The notes: generated from the letters alone by a model not told the origin. A DNA stretch of 64,000 bases from Jeotgalibaca caeni (GCF_028863945.1 NZ_JARBEA010000004.1:1-64000), one strand, 5' to 3'; positions 17,073 to 26,188 are shown, counted from the stretch's first letter. A program made the numbers and translations.

Positions 17073-18122
17073 ATCGAACATCGAACAGGGGAATTAATTG
17101 CACATGCAGTAAGGGCAGGAATTAGTGACATCCATATTCTGCCAGAACATACGACCTATCGCATCTATTTTCGTGTGCCCGCAGGTCTGAAGAAAATGAT
17201 GGAATTAACACTAGAGATGGGGGAACGGTTTATTTCTTATTTCAAGTTTTTGGCAAATATGGAAATCGGTGAAAGGCGGAAGCCACAATCAGGTTCCTGT
17301 AGTTTTACTTATCAGAAGGAACAAGTAGAGCTTCGAATTTCCACCATCTCAAACTATCTTTATCAAGAATCCATGGTTATCCGTATTCTGCATGCAGAAG
17401 CAAATTGGTTAAATCAAGAAATGGAAGTGTTTTTCCGCTCGGATTATCAAGAAATAGAAAGGCTGATGCATTACAAAAGTGGGCTCTTGCTGTTTTCAGG
17501 ACCAGTCGGCTCAGGAAAGACCACTACGATTTACCACTTGTTGAGGAAGAAGTATGCTGAAGAGTCTATTCAAGTTATAACGATGGAAGATCCGATAGAA
17601 ATTAAAGAGCCACGGTTTCTCCAAGCAGAAGTGAACGAGAAAGCGGGACTCAGTTATGAGACGTTGATCAAGCAATCGCTCCGGCATCACCCTGATATCT
17701 TGGTCATTGGGGAAATACGGGACGAAGAAACGGCAAAAATGGTTATTCGTAGCGCCTTGACGGGACACCTTGTGCTGGCAACCATACATGCAAAAGAGTG
17801 CGTTGGAGTAATCGAGCGGCTGCTGGATTTGAATGTGTCCAGGGAGCAACTGAAGCAATCGCTCATTGGCGTAGTCTCTCAACGACTGATTAACAAAAAT
17901 TGCGTATTCTGCGAAGGAGCTTGTTCCATATACTGCACACATTTTCCGATCCATCAGAAGCGGGCTGTTTTGTTTGAAATACTAGCTGAAGAAGAACTGA
18001 AGAATGTCTTTTATCAAGATGAAAGGAGGCCGCAACAGCTAAGAATGAACCATAAGTTGCGGAAAGCCTATGGATGTGGCTTTATCACTCAGAAAGATTT
18101 TCAAGATCACCAAATCTTCTAG
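17073..18122 (+). CDS. comGA: Competence pseudopilus assembly ATPase ComGA
   Basis: The cytoplasmic hexameric ATPase that drives assembly of the competence pseudopilus for DNA uptake. About 349 residues, normal for Lactobacillales. Motifs are SDIHILP near residue 14, Walker A GPVGSGKT near 143, and the Asp/Walker B region ILVIGEIRDEETA followed by ATIHAK. Start: the best Shine-Dalgarno, GGAGG at 17061-17065, lies 7 nt before an ATC codon at 17073, giving a family-like N-terminus (MEHRTGELIAHAV). The only in-frame ATG (17049) is upstream of that site and has no ribosome site of its own. So either initiation is at a rare ATC or the ATG is used poorly. First of seven overlapping comG genes. Confidence 0.93.
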   Translation: MEHRTGELIAHAVRAGISDIHILPEHTTYRIYFRVPAGLKKMMELTLEMGERFISYFKFLANMEIGERRKPQSGSCSFTYQKEQVELRISTISNYLYQESMVIRILHAEANWLNQEMEVFFRSDYQEIERLMHYKSGLLLFSGPVGSGKTTTIYHLLRKKYAEESIQVITMEDPIEIKEPRFLQAEVNEKAGLSYETLIKQSLRHHPDILVIGEIRDEETAKMVIRSALTGHLVLATIHAKECVGVIERLLDLNVSREQLKQSLIGVVSQRLINKNCVFCEGACSIYCTHFPIHQKRAVLFEILAEEELKNVFYQDERRPQQLRMNHKLRKAYGCGFITQKDFQDHQIF

Positions 18123-19131
18123 GAAATGGGCAATCTTCGTTCAAAGCCAATTTTTACTGCGTTTGGCTGAGTTACTACAGGAAGGCTTTTCCTTATCCGA
18201 AGCACTCAAATTTCTGCAAGTAATGATGGGAAAACAAAAGGAAGATATTCAAGAAATGTTGAAGCAAATGGAAAGAGGAACGGCTTTTCCTTCTACTCTG
18301 GAACAACTAGGTTTTTCAAGTCAAATTTTAGTTCAACTTCATTTGTCGATCATCCATGGAACCTTTAATGAGACCCTTGCATTTTGTGCTGGTTATATTG
18401 AAACCAAACACAAACAATGGCAACAATTCAAAAAAGTTGCTGCCTATCCATGTTTTATGTTGGTACTGACGCTGCTGATGTTATTTGCGGTACGTCGGTT
18501 TTTACTTCCAACTTTGCAGTACTCGGTCACATCAGCTAGCCGAACCACAGAAGTATTAATTTTTGTCTTGACGTACTTACCGTTCATTTTATTAGGCAGT
18601 ATTTTTTTAGTGAGCAGCATCGTATTCATGATCATGAACAAATTGAAAAAGAAAACCGCTTATGAAAGAGCAATCTACTATTGTGGTTTTCCACTAGTCG
18701 GGAATTGGGTCCGAGCTTACTATACCTTTTTCTTCAGCAGAGAATTCGCTTATTTTATCTTAAACGGCCAGTCGATTCATCAGATGATTGAACAAATGAA
18801 AGGAGAATATACTAGTGACCTAATGAAAGAATTGGCAGAAAAGGCAGAGTTATCTCTACGAAAGGGAGATTCGTTTCCTCAGTTCGTCAAAGAATGTCAC
18901 CTATTCTACCAAGAGATGAGCTGGATTATTTATCACGGTGAACTCACTAGTCAGTTAGGGTTGAAATTAAAAGTTTACTCTAAAGAGTGCTACCGCCAGC
19001 TCATCGCGGATATCGAGAAGAAGTTGAACCTTATTCAGCCGGTTCTTTTTTTGCTAATCGGTTTACTGATTGTCATCATTTATTTGATTTTGATGTTACC
19101 AATGCTTGATATGATGAGAGGAGCTTTTTAA
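18070..19131 (+). CDS. comGB: Competence pseudopilus membrane platform protein ComGB
   Basis: The polytopic inner platform protein of the competence type II secretion-like machine, on which ComGA acts. 353 residues. It has a GspF-like layout: a cytoplasmic N-terminal helical domain (FLLRLAELLQEGFSLSEAL), hydrophobic segments near residues 130-160 and 175-200, and a last segment near 325-345 (LIQPVLFLLIGLLIVIIYLI). ATG 18070 overlaps the 3' end of comGA by about 50 bp, so translation is probably coupled. Alternative later starts exist but the N-terminal MDVALSLRK stretch fits relatives. Confidence 0.92.
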   Translation: MDVALSLRKIFKITKSSRKWAIFVQSQFLLRLAELLQEGFSLSEALKFLQVMMGKQKEDIQEMLKQMERGTAFPSTLEQLGFSSQILVQLHLSIIHGTFNETLAFCAGYIETKHKQWQQFKKVAAYPCFMLVLTLLMLFAVRRFLLPTLQYSVTSASRTTEVLIFVLTYLPFILLGSIFLVSSIVFMIMNKLKKKTAYERAIYYCGFPLVGNWVRAYYTFFFSREFAYFILNGQSIHQMIEQMKGEYTSDLMKELAEKAELSLRKGDSFPQFVKECHLFYQEMSWIIYHGELTSQLGLKLKVYSKECYRQLIADIEKKLNLIQPVLFLLIGLLIVIIYLILMLPMLDMMRGAF

Positions 19132-19413
19132 ATGAAAAAGTATCAAAAAGGGTTCACATTAGTAGAAATGTTAATTGTTTTGGTCATTATTTCTGTTTTA
19201 AGTTTACTGATTATTCCCAATGTCGCATCCACTAAAGAATCTGTTCAAGAGCAAGGAAAGTATGCCCTGAATCAATTAGTTGAAACTCAAACTCAGTTGT
19301 ATGAATTCGAAGTAGGAGTTGCGGAAGGAGTAACCTTGGAAATGTTATTGGATGGTCAATACATTACCAAGAAACAATTCGACGAAGCTACCAAATGGGG
19401 AATCCCTTATTGA
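19132..19413 (+). CDS. comGC: Major competence pseudopilin ComGC
   Basis: The main subunit of the competence pseudopilus, processed by the prepilin peptidase ComC. 93 residues, a typical length. The class III signal KG|FTLVEML places cleavage after Gly near residue 9, with Glu at mature position 5 followed by a hydrophobic helix (LIVLVIISVLSLLIIPNV). It follows comGB directly with no gap and relies on translational coupling plus AGAGGAG just before the ATG. It ends one base before the comGD start. Confidence 0.93.
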   Translation: MKKYQKGFTLVEMLIVLVIISVLSLLIIPNVASTKESVQEQGKYALNQLVETQTQLYEFEVGVAEGVTLEMLLDGQYITKKQFDEATKWGIPY

Positions 19414-19414
19414 A

Positions 19415-19855
19415 ATGAAAAAAAGCGGGTTTACGATTGCAGAATCTTTACTTGTTCTGTTTATAACCACGTTCTTATTCATTCTCAGCAGCAACCTCCA
19501 GCAACTTGATTCTAGTCGGTATGAGTTGAAACTTGTAACAGATGAATTCTTAGTCCAAATGGAGCATGCGCAGAATTGGGCTATTATTACAGGAGAAGGG
19601 GTTAAAGTCGAGGTTCTTCGAACAGTAGAGGGGAATCAAATTCAGTTCAAAGTCGAGCGGAGCGGAGATAATTCGATTTTCCATACGATTCAAACACCCG
19701 AATCAGTCAGCTTCACAAACTTTGGTCATTTTTGGGTTAAGAGTGATACAGGGTATGTAGCACCTATGACGATTGAATTCAAAACCAAGCATCAAAAAAA
19801 GGTAATTACGTTACAGATGGGGATGGGGCGGCATATTGTCAAAGATTATGAATAG
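19415..19855 (+). CDS. comGD: Minor competence pseudopilin ComGD
   Basis: A minor prepilin of the competence pseudopilus, 146 residues. The prepilin motif SG|FTIAESLLVLF occurs at the N-terminus and is followed by a single hydrophobic helix and a soluble domain. The start chosen is ATG 19415, one base after the comGC stop, rather than the upstream in-frame codon at 19352. Its end overlaps the comGE start. Confidence 0.88.
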   Translation: MKKSGFTIAESLLVLFITTFLFILSSNLQQLDSSRYELKLVTDEFLVQMEHAQNWAIITGEGVKVEVLRTVEGNQIQFKVERSGDNSIFHTIQTPESVSFTNFGHFWVKSDTGYVAPMTIEFKTKHQKKVITLQMGMGRHIVKDYE

Positions 19856-20156
19856 AAAAGGATCGTCCTTATTCGAGAGCTTAGTCGGCATGACGATTAT
19901 GAGTCTTGTGATCCTAGTACTTCTGCCAATGATGAGTCAGATGATGGGGAATCTGCTGGAGAAGCGGAACGAAACAGAGGCGTGGCGCTATTGTCAAGAT
20001 CAGGCAATAGAAGGAGGAGCACTGGAACAGACACGGTTCACGAACAAGCAAACCTTCTATTCACAACAATCAAAAGAAGGAAGAGCTATTTCTGTGGAGT
20101 TTTATAATGGCTTGGAAAGGGAAGTGATTGGCGTTGAATTGCTGGAAGCACAGTAA
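19848..20156 (+). CDS. comGE: Minor competence pseudopilin ComGE
   Basis: A small prepilin-like protein (102 residues) in the comGE position of the operon. N-terminal MNRKGSSLFESLVGMTI carries the G/S-x-x-x-E pattern of a prepilin with a hydrophobic helix after it. ATG 19848 overlaps the comGD stop (ATGAATAG); an upstream TTG at 19836 is possible. ComGE is poorly conserved, so the assignment rests mostly on position and the helix. Confidence 0.78.
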   Translation: MNRKGSSLFESLVGMTIMSLVILVLLPMMSQMMGNLLEKRNETEAWRYCQDQAIEGGALEQTRFTNKQTFYSQQSKEGRAISVEFYNGLEREVIGVELLEAQ

Positions 20157-20589
20157 GAAAAAGGCAGGCTTCACCATTATGGAGAGTTTATTGGCTCTTC
20201 TCGTTCATGCCTTAATCTTCATGTTGATTGGCTTTACCTTACAAACCTTGAATCTGTTCCAACAGAACCTCTATCAAGAGAAGAATATCGAGTGGCACCT
20301 CTTTTTGAATCAGATGGAAAAAGACATGGAAGATAAATATATAACCTTCCGTGGAAAATCGGAACTTCACTTTATTCAAAAGGATCGTCCCGATAAATAT
20401 ACGTATGTCACATCGGGAGCACAGATCCAACGAAAGAAGAACGGGACCGGATATACACCCATGCTGATGCAAATAAAAGAAGTAAAGTACGAAGACGGCA
20501 AGAATGGAGTCCATGTTCAAGTGGATTTCAAGAATGGACAAATCATGAGGGGATATGTTCCAGTTGAAGAAAAACCAAAGAGCGAATAG
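20128..20589 (+). CDS. comGF: Minor competence pseudopilin ComGF
   Basis: About 153 residues. It has a prepilin-type N-terminus, KKAG|FTIMESLLALL, with a following hydrophobic helix, and a ComGF-like C-terminal domain. There is no ATG before the motif, so the start must be TTG at 20128 or 20134 inside the end of comGE, implying coupled translation. Assignment by motif, length and operon position. Confidence 0.82.
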   Translation: MALNCWKHSKKKAGFTIMESLLALLVHALIFMLIGFTLQTLNLFQQNLYQEKNIEWHLFLNQMEKDMEDKYITFRGKSELHFIQKDRPDKYTYVTSGAQIQRKKNGTGYTPMLMQIKEVKYEDGKNGVHVQVDFKNGQIMRGYVPVEEKPKSE

Positions 20590-20902
20590 GGGAGCAATCC
20601 TTCCGGTTGTCATGGTAGTTGTTGTGATTGCTCAACTGACCTTGTATGGAATTCAACGTGTATACCAGAGCCAAATGGAGACCTATATTTTACTAAATCA
20701 TCATTACCAATCACAAACGATAATAGCAATGGCTGAAAAATCGTTTCATAACAATTCCGAATTACGTACGTTTACCTTTACAATCGGTACCGTTACGGTT
20801 CAAAAAAAAGATAAAGAACATTTCCTATTCAAGAGTTCGTTGCATTCAGGATACAAAGAGGACAAGATGGTCATAAGCAAACACGACGAAAAGAAAGAAT
20901 AG
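20555..20902 (+). CDS. comGG: Putative competence protein ComGG
   Basis: The last gene of the comG operon, 115 residues. A short basic N-terminus precedes one hydrophobic helix (GAILPVVMVVVVIAQLTLYG), as in ComGG proteins, which lack a strict prepilin cleavage motif. ATG 20555 overlaps comGF by 35 bp. Sequence conservation in this family is low, so position is the main evidence. It is followed by a terminator and then an unrelated promoter; the methyltransferase and ackA genes found after comG in some relatives are absent. Confidence 0.72.
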   Translation: MFQLKKNQRANRGAILPVVMVVVVIAQLTLYGIQRVYQSQMETYILLNHHYQSQTIIAMAEKSFHNNSELRTFTFTIGTVTVQKKDKEHFLFKSSLHSGYKEDKMVISKHDEKKE

Positions 20903-20907
20903 GCTAG

Positions 20908-20955
20908 AAGGAAAGATTCAGGCTATAACAAGCCAATGAATCTTTCCTTTTTTAT
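20908..20955 (+). terminator. Terminator of the comG operon
   Basis: AAGGAAAGATTCA (20908-20920) pairs with TGAATCTTTCCTT (20937-20949), followed by a T run. Confidence 0.88.
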
Positions 20956-21016
20956 TCCAGATTTATGGAAAGAATGCCACTTGATTTCATATTTCTTTCC
21001 CAACAAAAGATTTCTT

Positions 21017-21025
21017 TGCTATAAT
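21017..21025 (+). promoter_or_regulatory. Extended -10 promoter of pepP
   Basis: TGC followed by TATAAT (21020-21025), 50 bp before the GTG start. No clear -35; the extended -10 may suffice. Confidence 0.6.
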
Positions 21026-21074
21026 GGGAAAGAATAATTTTTGAATCGTTAGATGATAGGAAGGAAGTAATAAA

Positions 21075-22136
21075 GTGAGCAGACTTTCAAAACTCCAAGA
21101 ACTATTAAAAGAAGAAAAATTGGATGCAATCCTGGTAACAAGTCCTTACAATCTGCGCTATGTTGCAAATTTTACAGGAACGACTGGGTTAGCTGTAGTA
21201 ACAACAGAGGAAGCATTTTTTGTCACTGATTTTCGCTATACGCAACAAGCGGCTGACCAAGCGAAAGGATTCGAAATTGTCCGCAATGTCGGACCAATCT
21301 TCCAAGAAGTAAAGAAAATTGTTGAAGATAAAAAGATCGAACAATTAGGTTTTGAAGATTTGTATGTTTCCTTCCGTAGTTATGATGAACTAGAGGGGTT
21401 ATTGGATTGTGATTTGGTTCCTGTTTCTGGTCTAGTGGAAGAATTGCGTGAAATTAAGGACGAAGAAGAGATTGCAACCATCCGTAAGGCATGTGAGATT
21501 GCTGATGCGGGATTCAAATATATACTGGATTACATTAAGCCAGGTGTATCTGAAATCGAAGTTGCGAACCGACTTGATTTCTATATGCGTGAACTCGGAG
21601 CGACAGGTGTTTCATTTGAAACGATTGTAGCAAGCGGCTATCGTTCGGCTATGCCGCACGGGGTTGCAAGCGATAAATTAATTGAGCAAGGCGATTTTGT
21701 TACATTAGACTTTGGTTGTTACTACAATGGATATGTTTCGGATATGACAAGAACGGTGTCCGTTGGTGAGCCAGATCCAAAGTTGAAAGAAATTTACAAC
21801 ATTGTTCTAGAAGCACAATTGAAAGTAAACGAACAAGTAAAAGCGGGTATGAGTGGAATTGAAGTTGACAGCATTGCTCGTGATCACATTGCCGCAAACG
21901 GCTACGGCGAATACTTTGGTCATTCCAATGGTCATGGGATTGGTCTGGAAATTCATGAAGGACCCAACACTTCTCAAAAAGCACCGAAAGTCCTTGTTCC
22001 AGGTAACGTCATTACCAACGAGCCTGGAATTTACTTAGAAGGCTTGGGTGGAGTAAGGATTGAAGACGATTTATTAATTACCGAAACTGGAAGTGAAGTA
22101 CTAACCTTCTCTCCTAAAGAATTGATTATTCTTTAA
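21075..22136 (+). CDS. pepP: Aminopeptidase P family Xaa-Pro peptidase
   Basis: An M24B metallopeptidase that removes an N-terminal residue before proline. 353 residues. The creatinase-like N-terminal domain is followed by a pita-bread domain whose metal ligands are visible: Asp residues in LDFGCYYNGYVSDMTRT near 212, His in GHSNGHGIGLEIHEGP near 290, Glu in NEPGIY and Glu in VRIEDD. Start GTG 21075 with AGGAAG upstream. It lies directly before efp, the conserved yqhT-efp arrangement of Firmicutes, which fits the link of both genes to proline-rich peptides. Confidence 0.9.
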   Translation: MSRLSKLQELLKEEKLDAILVTSPYNLRYVANFTGTTGLAVVTTEEAFFVTDFRYTQQAADQAKGFEIVRNVGPIFQEVKKIVEDKKIEQLGFEDLYVSFRSYDELEGLLDCDLVPVSGLVEELREIKDEEEIATIRKACEIADAGFKYILDYIKPGVSEIEVANRLDFYMRELGATGVSFETIVASGYRSAMPHGVASDKLIEQGDFVTLDFGCYYNGYVSDMTRTVSVGEPDPKLKEIYNIVLEAQLKVNEQVKAGMSGIEVDSIARDHIAANGYGEYFGHSNGHGIGLEIHEGPNTSQKAPKVLVPGNVITNEPGIYLEGLGGVRIEDDLLITETGSEVLTFSPKELIIL

Positions 22137-22202
22137 TTCGATAGCTAGTAAGAGCGTTTCTGTGGTAAACTAAAGCAAATGTTAGTCTCAGGAGGAATAA
22201 TA

Positions 22203-22760
22203 ATGATTTCAGTAAACGATTTTAAAACGGGCCTTACCATTGAATTGGACGGCGGACTATGGAAAGTAGTAGACTTCCAACACGTAAAACCAGGTAAAGG
22301 TGCTGCTTTTGTTCGTAGTAAATTAAAAAACTTGCGTACAGGAGCTGTTCAAGAGAAAACCTTCCGTGCAGGAGAAAAAGTAGGCCGCGCACATATTTCA
22401 AATCGTAAGATGCAGTACTTGTACGCTTCTGGCGACGCACATGTTTTCATGGATATGGATAACTATGAGCAAGTTGAATTGCCAACTGCTCAAATTTCTG
22501 ATGAATTGAACTATCTGAAAGAAAACATGGAAGTTCATTTGATTATGTATGATACAGAAACACTTGGCGTAGATTTGCCAAATACGGTAGTTTTGACTGT
22601 TGAAGAAACAGAACCAGGTATCAAAGGGGATACTGCCTCTGGTGGTTCTAAACCTGCAAAAATGGAAACTGGATTAATGGTAAACGTACCATTCTTTGTT
22701 AACGCAGGAGACCAGCTTATCGTGAACACTGGCGATGGCTCTTATGTTTCCCGTGCGTAA
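22203..22760 (+). CDS. efp: Elongation factor P
   Basis: EF-P binds between the P and E sites and rescues ribosomes stalled at polyproline. 185 residues, the standard length, with KOW-like N-domain and two OB domains. The tip loop KPGKGAAF contains the conserved Lys near residue 32, the position that is modified in many bacteria. ATG 22203 has a strong AGGAGG 9 nt upstream; an earlier in-frame ATG at 22179 is rejected. Followed by yqhY-nusB. Confidence 0.96.
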   Translation: MISVNDFKTGLTIELDGGLWKVVDFQHVKPGKGAAFVRSKLKNLRTGAVQEKTFRAGEKVGRAHISNRKMQYLYASGDAHVFMDMDNYEQVELPTAQISDELNYLKENMEVHLIMYDTETLGVDLPNTVVLTVEETEPGIKGDTASGGSKPAKMETGLMVNVPFFVNAGDQLIVNTGDGSYVSRA

Positions 22761-22788
22761 GTAGCGTTTTAGAAGAGGAGTGGAGAAT

Positions 22789-23211
22789 ATGGAAGAAACA
22801 AATATTCCATTGAAAGATAAAAATACGGCTTTAGGAAATATTGAAATCGCTCCGGAAGTGCTTGAAGTTATTTCTGGTATCGCTGTGAATGAAGTTGATG
22901 GTGTCTATGCGATGCGTGGAACATTCAAGAGTGGTGTGAATGAGTTGCTTGGACGCTCTTCTCACAATAAAGGGGTACATCTTAATATTGACGAGCATGG
23001 TTTGTCTGTAGATGTTTACTGCTACATTAAATACGGCGTTTCTGTTCCGAAAGTAGCACTTGAAATGCAACAAAAAATAAAGGAACAAATCCTATTTATG
23101 AGTGATTTAGAAGTCAACATCGTAAACGTTCATGTAGTCGGTCTCGTTACCCCACGTGAAATCGAAAAGCATCAAGCAGGATTGGCCAAAGGACTGGAGG
23201 AGCAAGAGTGA
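22789..23211 (+). CDS. yqhY: Asp23/Gls24 family envelope stress protein (YqhY-like)
   Basis: A 140-residue Asp23/Gls24 (DUF322) protein: GNIEIAPEVLEVISGIAVNEVDGV and the later VSVPKVALEMQQKIKEQI match the family. YqhY is needed for normal lipid metabolism in B. subtilis, where it lies next to nusB as here. Start ATG 22789 is favoured, with GGAG close upstream; GTG 22780 in the same frame is possible. Its stop overlaps the nusB GTG. Confidence 0.88.
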   Translation: MEETNIPLKDKNTALGNIEIAPEVLEVISGIAVNEVDGVYAMRGTFKSGVNELLGRSSHNKGVHLNIDEHGLSVDVYCYIKYGVSVPKVALEMQQKIKEQILFMSDLEVNIVNVHVVGLVTPREIEKHQAGLAKGLEEQE

Positions 23212-23648
23212 CTTTTCCACCCTTAAATCGACATCAAGTGAGAGAGAAAGCTTTGCAAGCTATTTTCCAATTGAAGTTCAACGACGAGTTAGAGCGTGAC
23301 GAAGCAATTCATGCCGCTATTCTAAGTGAATGGGAAGATGCAGAGCCAGGTGAATTGCCGGATGAGCCTTATCTAAGTAGTCTGGTACATGGCGTATTAG
23401 ATAATCAAGAGGCGATCAATGAAACCATTCGTCCATACCTGAAAAATTGGACACTTGAGCGGTTGCCAAAAACAGATAGTATTATCTTACAACTAGCAGT
23501 CTACGAAATGTGTTTTGCTGAAAATACAGACGTACCACAAAGAGTCGCGCTTAATGAGGCGATTGAGCTAGCGAAAGAGTACTGTGATGAGAAATCACGT
23601 AAATTCATTAATGGTGTTTTATCGAACTTAATGAATACTCAAGAATAG
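23208..23648 (+). CDS. nusB: Transcription antitermination factor NusB
   Basis: NusB with NusE binds boxA and promotes antitermination on rRNA operons. 146 residues, all-helical, with typical RHQVREKALQAIFQL at the start and LPKTDSIILQLAVYEM and RVALNEAIELAKEY in the second half. GTG 23208 overlaps the yqhY stop by 4 bp, with GGAGGAGC upstream. Followed by a terminator. Confidence 0.95.
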   Translation: MTFPPLNRHQVREKALQAIFQLKFNDELERDEAIHAAILSEWEDAEPGELPDEPYLSSLVHGVLDNQEAINETIRPYLKNWTLERLPKTDSIILQLAVYEMCFAENTDVPQRVALNEAIELAKEYCDEKSRKFINGVLSNLMNTQE

Positions 23649-23655
23649 ACTAGTG

Positions 23656-23690
23656 AAGAGGCGGAGAGACCTAACTCCCGCCTCTTTCTT
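23656..23690 (+). terminator. Terminator after nusB
   Basis: AAGAGGCGG (23656-23664) and CCGCCTCTT (23678-23686) with a pyrimidine-rich tail. Confidence 0.78.
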
Positions 23691-23766
23691 CTTTCCATAC
23701 CCACTATTTTAGTTCATTCTTATAATATGGTAGAATAATAGAAAATCCAGAGAATGTGGTGAGCAA

Positions 23767-24612
23767 ATGGAAACACAATTACTTGAAGGCAAAAAGCTAG
23801 CCAAAAAGATGCAAACAGTGATGGAAACGCGAGTTTCTCAGTTGAAGGAGAAAGGGCTGACTCCTGGTCTAACAGTTGTTTTGGTCGGTGACGACCCGGC
23901 AAGCCAAACCTATGTGCGGAATAAAGAACGACAAGCGACAAAAGTAGGAATCAAATCAGAAGTGATCCGTCTAGATGCATCCATTACAGAAGAAGAACTA
24001 CTTCAAGTGGTTTATCAATTAAATGAAGATAAAACAGTACATGGGATTCTCGTGCAACTTCCTTTACCAAGGCATATGAATGAGCAGCGAGTTTTACGAG
24101 CCATTGACTACGAAAAAGATGTGGATGGCTTCCATCCGATGAACATGGGTAATTTTTTGTTAGGAAATGAAGGAGCACTGCCCTGCACGCCGCTTGGAAT
24201 TATGACCTTGCTGAAAGAGTATGAAATTGAAATAGAAGGAAAGAATGCATTAGTGATTGGTCGAAGCAATATTGTCGGTAAACCGATGGCCCTCATGTTG
24301 ATGAAGGATCATGCGACGATTACGATTGCCCACTCCAGAACAAAAAACTTAAAAGAACTAACGAAGCAAGCTGATATCGTCGTAGCTGCGATTGGTCGTG
24401 GCCATTTCATTACCGGAGATTTCTTGAAGCCAGGAGCTGTGGTTGTGGATGTTGGAATGAACCGAGATGAAAATGGCAAGTTAATTGGGGATGTCGATAC
24501 CGAATCAGCAATGGGAATTGCTAGTTACATCACTCCTGTTCCAGGTGGGGTAGGACCAATGACCATTACCATGTTATTAGAACAAACAATTCGAAAAGTA
24601 GAAGTAGATTGA
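23767..24612 (+). CDS. folD: Bifunctional methylene-THF dehydrogenase/methenyl-THF cyclohydrolase
   Basis: FolD interconverts 5,10-methylene-, methenyl- and 10-formyl-tetrahydrofolate in cytoplasmic one-carbon metabolism. 281 residues, standard. YVRNKERQ holds the catalytic Lys near residue 56; HGILVQLPLP and the NADP-binding VIGRSNIVGKPMA and TPVPGGVGPMT signatures are present. ATG 23767 has GTGGTGAGC upstream, and an extended -10 (TGG before TAGAAT) is seen near 23730. First gene of the folD-xseA-xseB-ispA-tlyA-recN cluster. Confidence 0.95.
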   Translation: METQLLEGKKLAKKMQTVMETRVSQLKEKGLTPGLTVVLVGDDPASQTYVRNKERQATKVGIKSEVIRLDASITEEELLQVVYQLNEDKTVHGILVQLPLPRHMNEQRVLRAIDYEKDVDGFHPMNMGNFLLGNEGALPCTPLGIMTLLKEYEIEIEGKNALVIGRSNIVGKPMALMLMKDHATITIAHSRTKNLKELTKQADIVVAAIGRGHFITGDFLKPGAVVVDVGMNRDENGKLIGDVDTESAMGIASYITPVPGGVGPMTITMLLEQTIRKVEVD

Positions 24613-24621
24613 GGTGAGTCA

Positions 24622-25977
24622 GTGAGCACGCAATATTTAACCGTCAGTGCCCTTACAAAATATATTAAACGGAAATTCGACGCTGATCCTTACTTAGAAC
24701 GGGTTTATTTGACCGGTGAGGTTTCTAACTACCGGAGAAGGCCAAATCATCAGTATTTCAGCATTAAAGATGACCATGCTGTTATCTCTGCTGTGATGTA
24801 CCGCCATGAATTCAATCGATTGAAATTCCAGCTACAAGATGGAATGAAAATCCTGCTGATTGGTCGCGTTAGTGTCTACGAACCAGGCGGCAATTATAAT
24901 ATTGTGATTGAACATATGGAACCAGATGGAATTGGTGCTTTGTTCCAAGCCTATACAGAATTAAAGGAGAAGCTGACGAAGGAAGGCCTGTTTTCTTTAC
25001 CGAAAAAACCCTTGCCTCGTTATCCTAAGAAGATAGCTATTGTCACCAGCCCAAGTGGAGCTGTGATTCGAGACATTATGACGACAATTAAACGTCGGTA
25101 TCCAATTGTACAACTAGAGCTGTATCCAACCGTTGTTCAAGGAAAAGAATCAGCCGAAAGTATCGTCAAGAATCTGAAGAAGATAAAAAAAGCCGGCGAC
25201 TATGACCTCGCTATTATTGGTCGAGGCGGTGGTTCCATCGAAGATTTGTGGTCGTTTAATGAAGAGGCGGTCATACGACAAATCATTGATATGGATATTC
25301 CGATTATTTCCTCTGTTGGCCATGAAACGGATACGACCTTATCAGATTTAGCAGCTGATGTACGAGCAGCCACACCAACGGCTGCTGCAGAACTTTCTGT
25401 GCCTGTCTTAGCAGAAGTATTACAAGAAATTAAAATGCGAGAACAACGATTGTATCAAACCATGCGGAGTAAGCTGGCGTTACGTCAAGAAATGTTGAAT
25501 CGTTTCATGCGCTCTTATGTCTTCCGTCAGCCGAACAGGCTGTATGAAGGACATTTAGTTCGTTTGGATCAGTATACATCTCGACTACAGAATAATGTGA
25601 TGCAAACCGTTCAATCTGCAAATCATCGCCAACATCAGCTTGCTTTACGACTGCAAAATACAAATCCGATTAATCAAATAAAGGTCTTAAAACGAGATTG
25701 GCACCAGTTGGATGAAGATTTGCATCAAAGTATGCAACGCTATATAGACAGTCAGCAACAATCCCTCCATCATATGATGGAATCTCTAGATTTATTGAGT
25801 CCCCTTAAAATTATGGCTCGGGGTTACTCCTATGTTACGGTTAACGACACGATTCTAACTTCAACAGATGAAGTAGAAGTTGGGCAGGCAGTAAGTATTT
25901 ATCTAGAAAATGGACAATTAGAAGCACAAATAACAGCCAAGAAGGAGAAAAACGATGGCAGAAATGAACGTAACTGA
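24622..25977 (+). CDS. xseA: Exodeoxyribonuclease VII large subunit
   Basis: The catalytic subunit of ExoVII, which degrades single-stranded DNA in repair. 451 residues: an N-terminal OB domain (YLTVSALTKYIKRKFD, VYLTGEVSNYR), then the catalytic region with SPSGAVIRDI, GRGGGSIEDLWSFN and SSVGHETDTTLSDLAAD, then a long coiled-coil C-terminal part. Start GTG 24622, with GAGGTGA upstream. The end overlaps xseB by 23 bp. Confidence 0.95.
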   Translation: MSTQYLTVSALTKYIKRKFDADPYLERVYLTGEVSNYRRRPNHQYFSIKDDHAVISAVMYRHEFNRLKFQLQDGMKILLIGRVSVYEPGGNYNIVIEHMEPDGIGALFQAYTELKEKLTKEGLFSLPKKPLPRYPKKIAIVTSPSGAVIRDIMTTIKRRYPIVQLELYPTVVQGKESAESIVKNLKKIKKAGDYDLAIIGRGGGSIEDLWSFNEEAVIRQIIDMDIPIISSVGHETDTTLSDLAADVRAATPTAAAELSVPVLAEVLQEIKMREQRLYQTMRSKLALRQEMLNRFMRSYVFRQPNRLYEGHLVRLDQYTSRLQNNVMQTVQSANHRQHQLALRLQNTNPINQIKVLKRDWHQLDEDLHQSMQRYIDSQQQSLHHMMESLDLLSPLKIMARGYSYVTVNDTILTSTDEVEVGQAVSIYLENGQLEAQITAKKEKNDGRNERN

Positions 25978-26188
25978 TTTGAGTTTTGAAGATGCAATGA
26001 AGCAATTAGAAGCGATTGTAACAAAATTAGAGTCTGGAGATGTACCTCTAGAGGATGCCTTACAGCAATTCCAACAAGGGATGCAGTTGAGCAAGTATTG
26101 TCAAGATACGCTCAACAATGCAGAACGAACCTTAACCAAGATGATTGCACCTGACGGATCTGTACAAGATTTCGAAACGGAAGAATAG
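25955..26188 (+). CDS. xseB: Exodeoxyribonuclease VII small subunit
   Basis: The 77-residue small subunit that binds the XseA coiled coils. LSFEDAMKQLEAIVTKLESGDVPLEDAL is the family signature. ATG 25955 lies inside the xseA end with AAGGAG upstream, so synthesis of the two subunits is coupled. The next gene, ispA, starts 13 bp after the stop. Confidence 0.93.
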   Translation: MAEMNVTDLSFEDAMKQLEAIVTKLESGDVPLEDALQQFQQGMQLSKYCQDTLNNAERTLTKMIAPDGSVQDFETEE

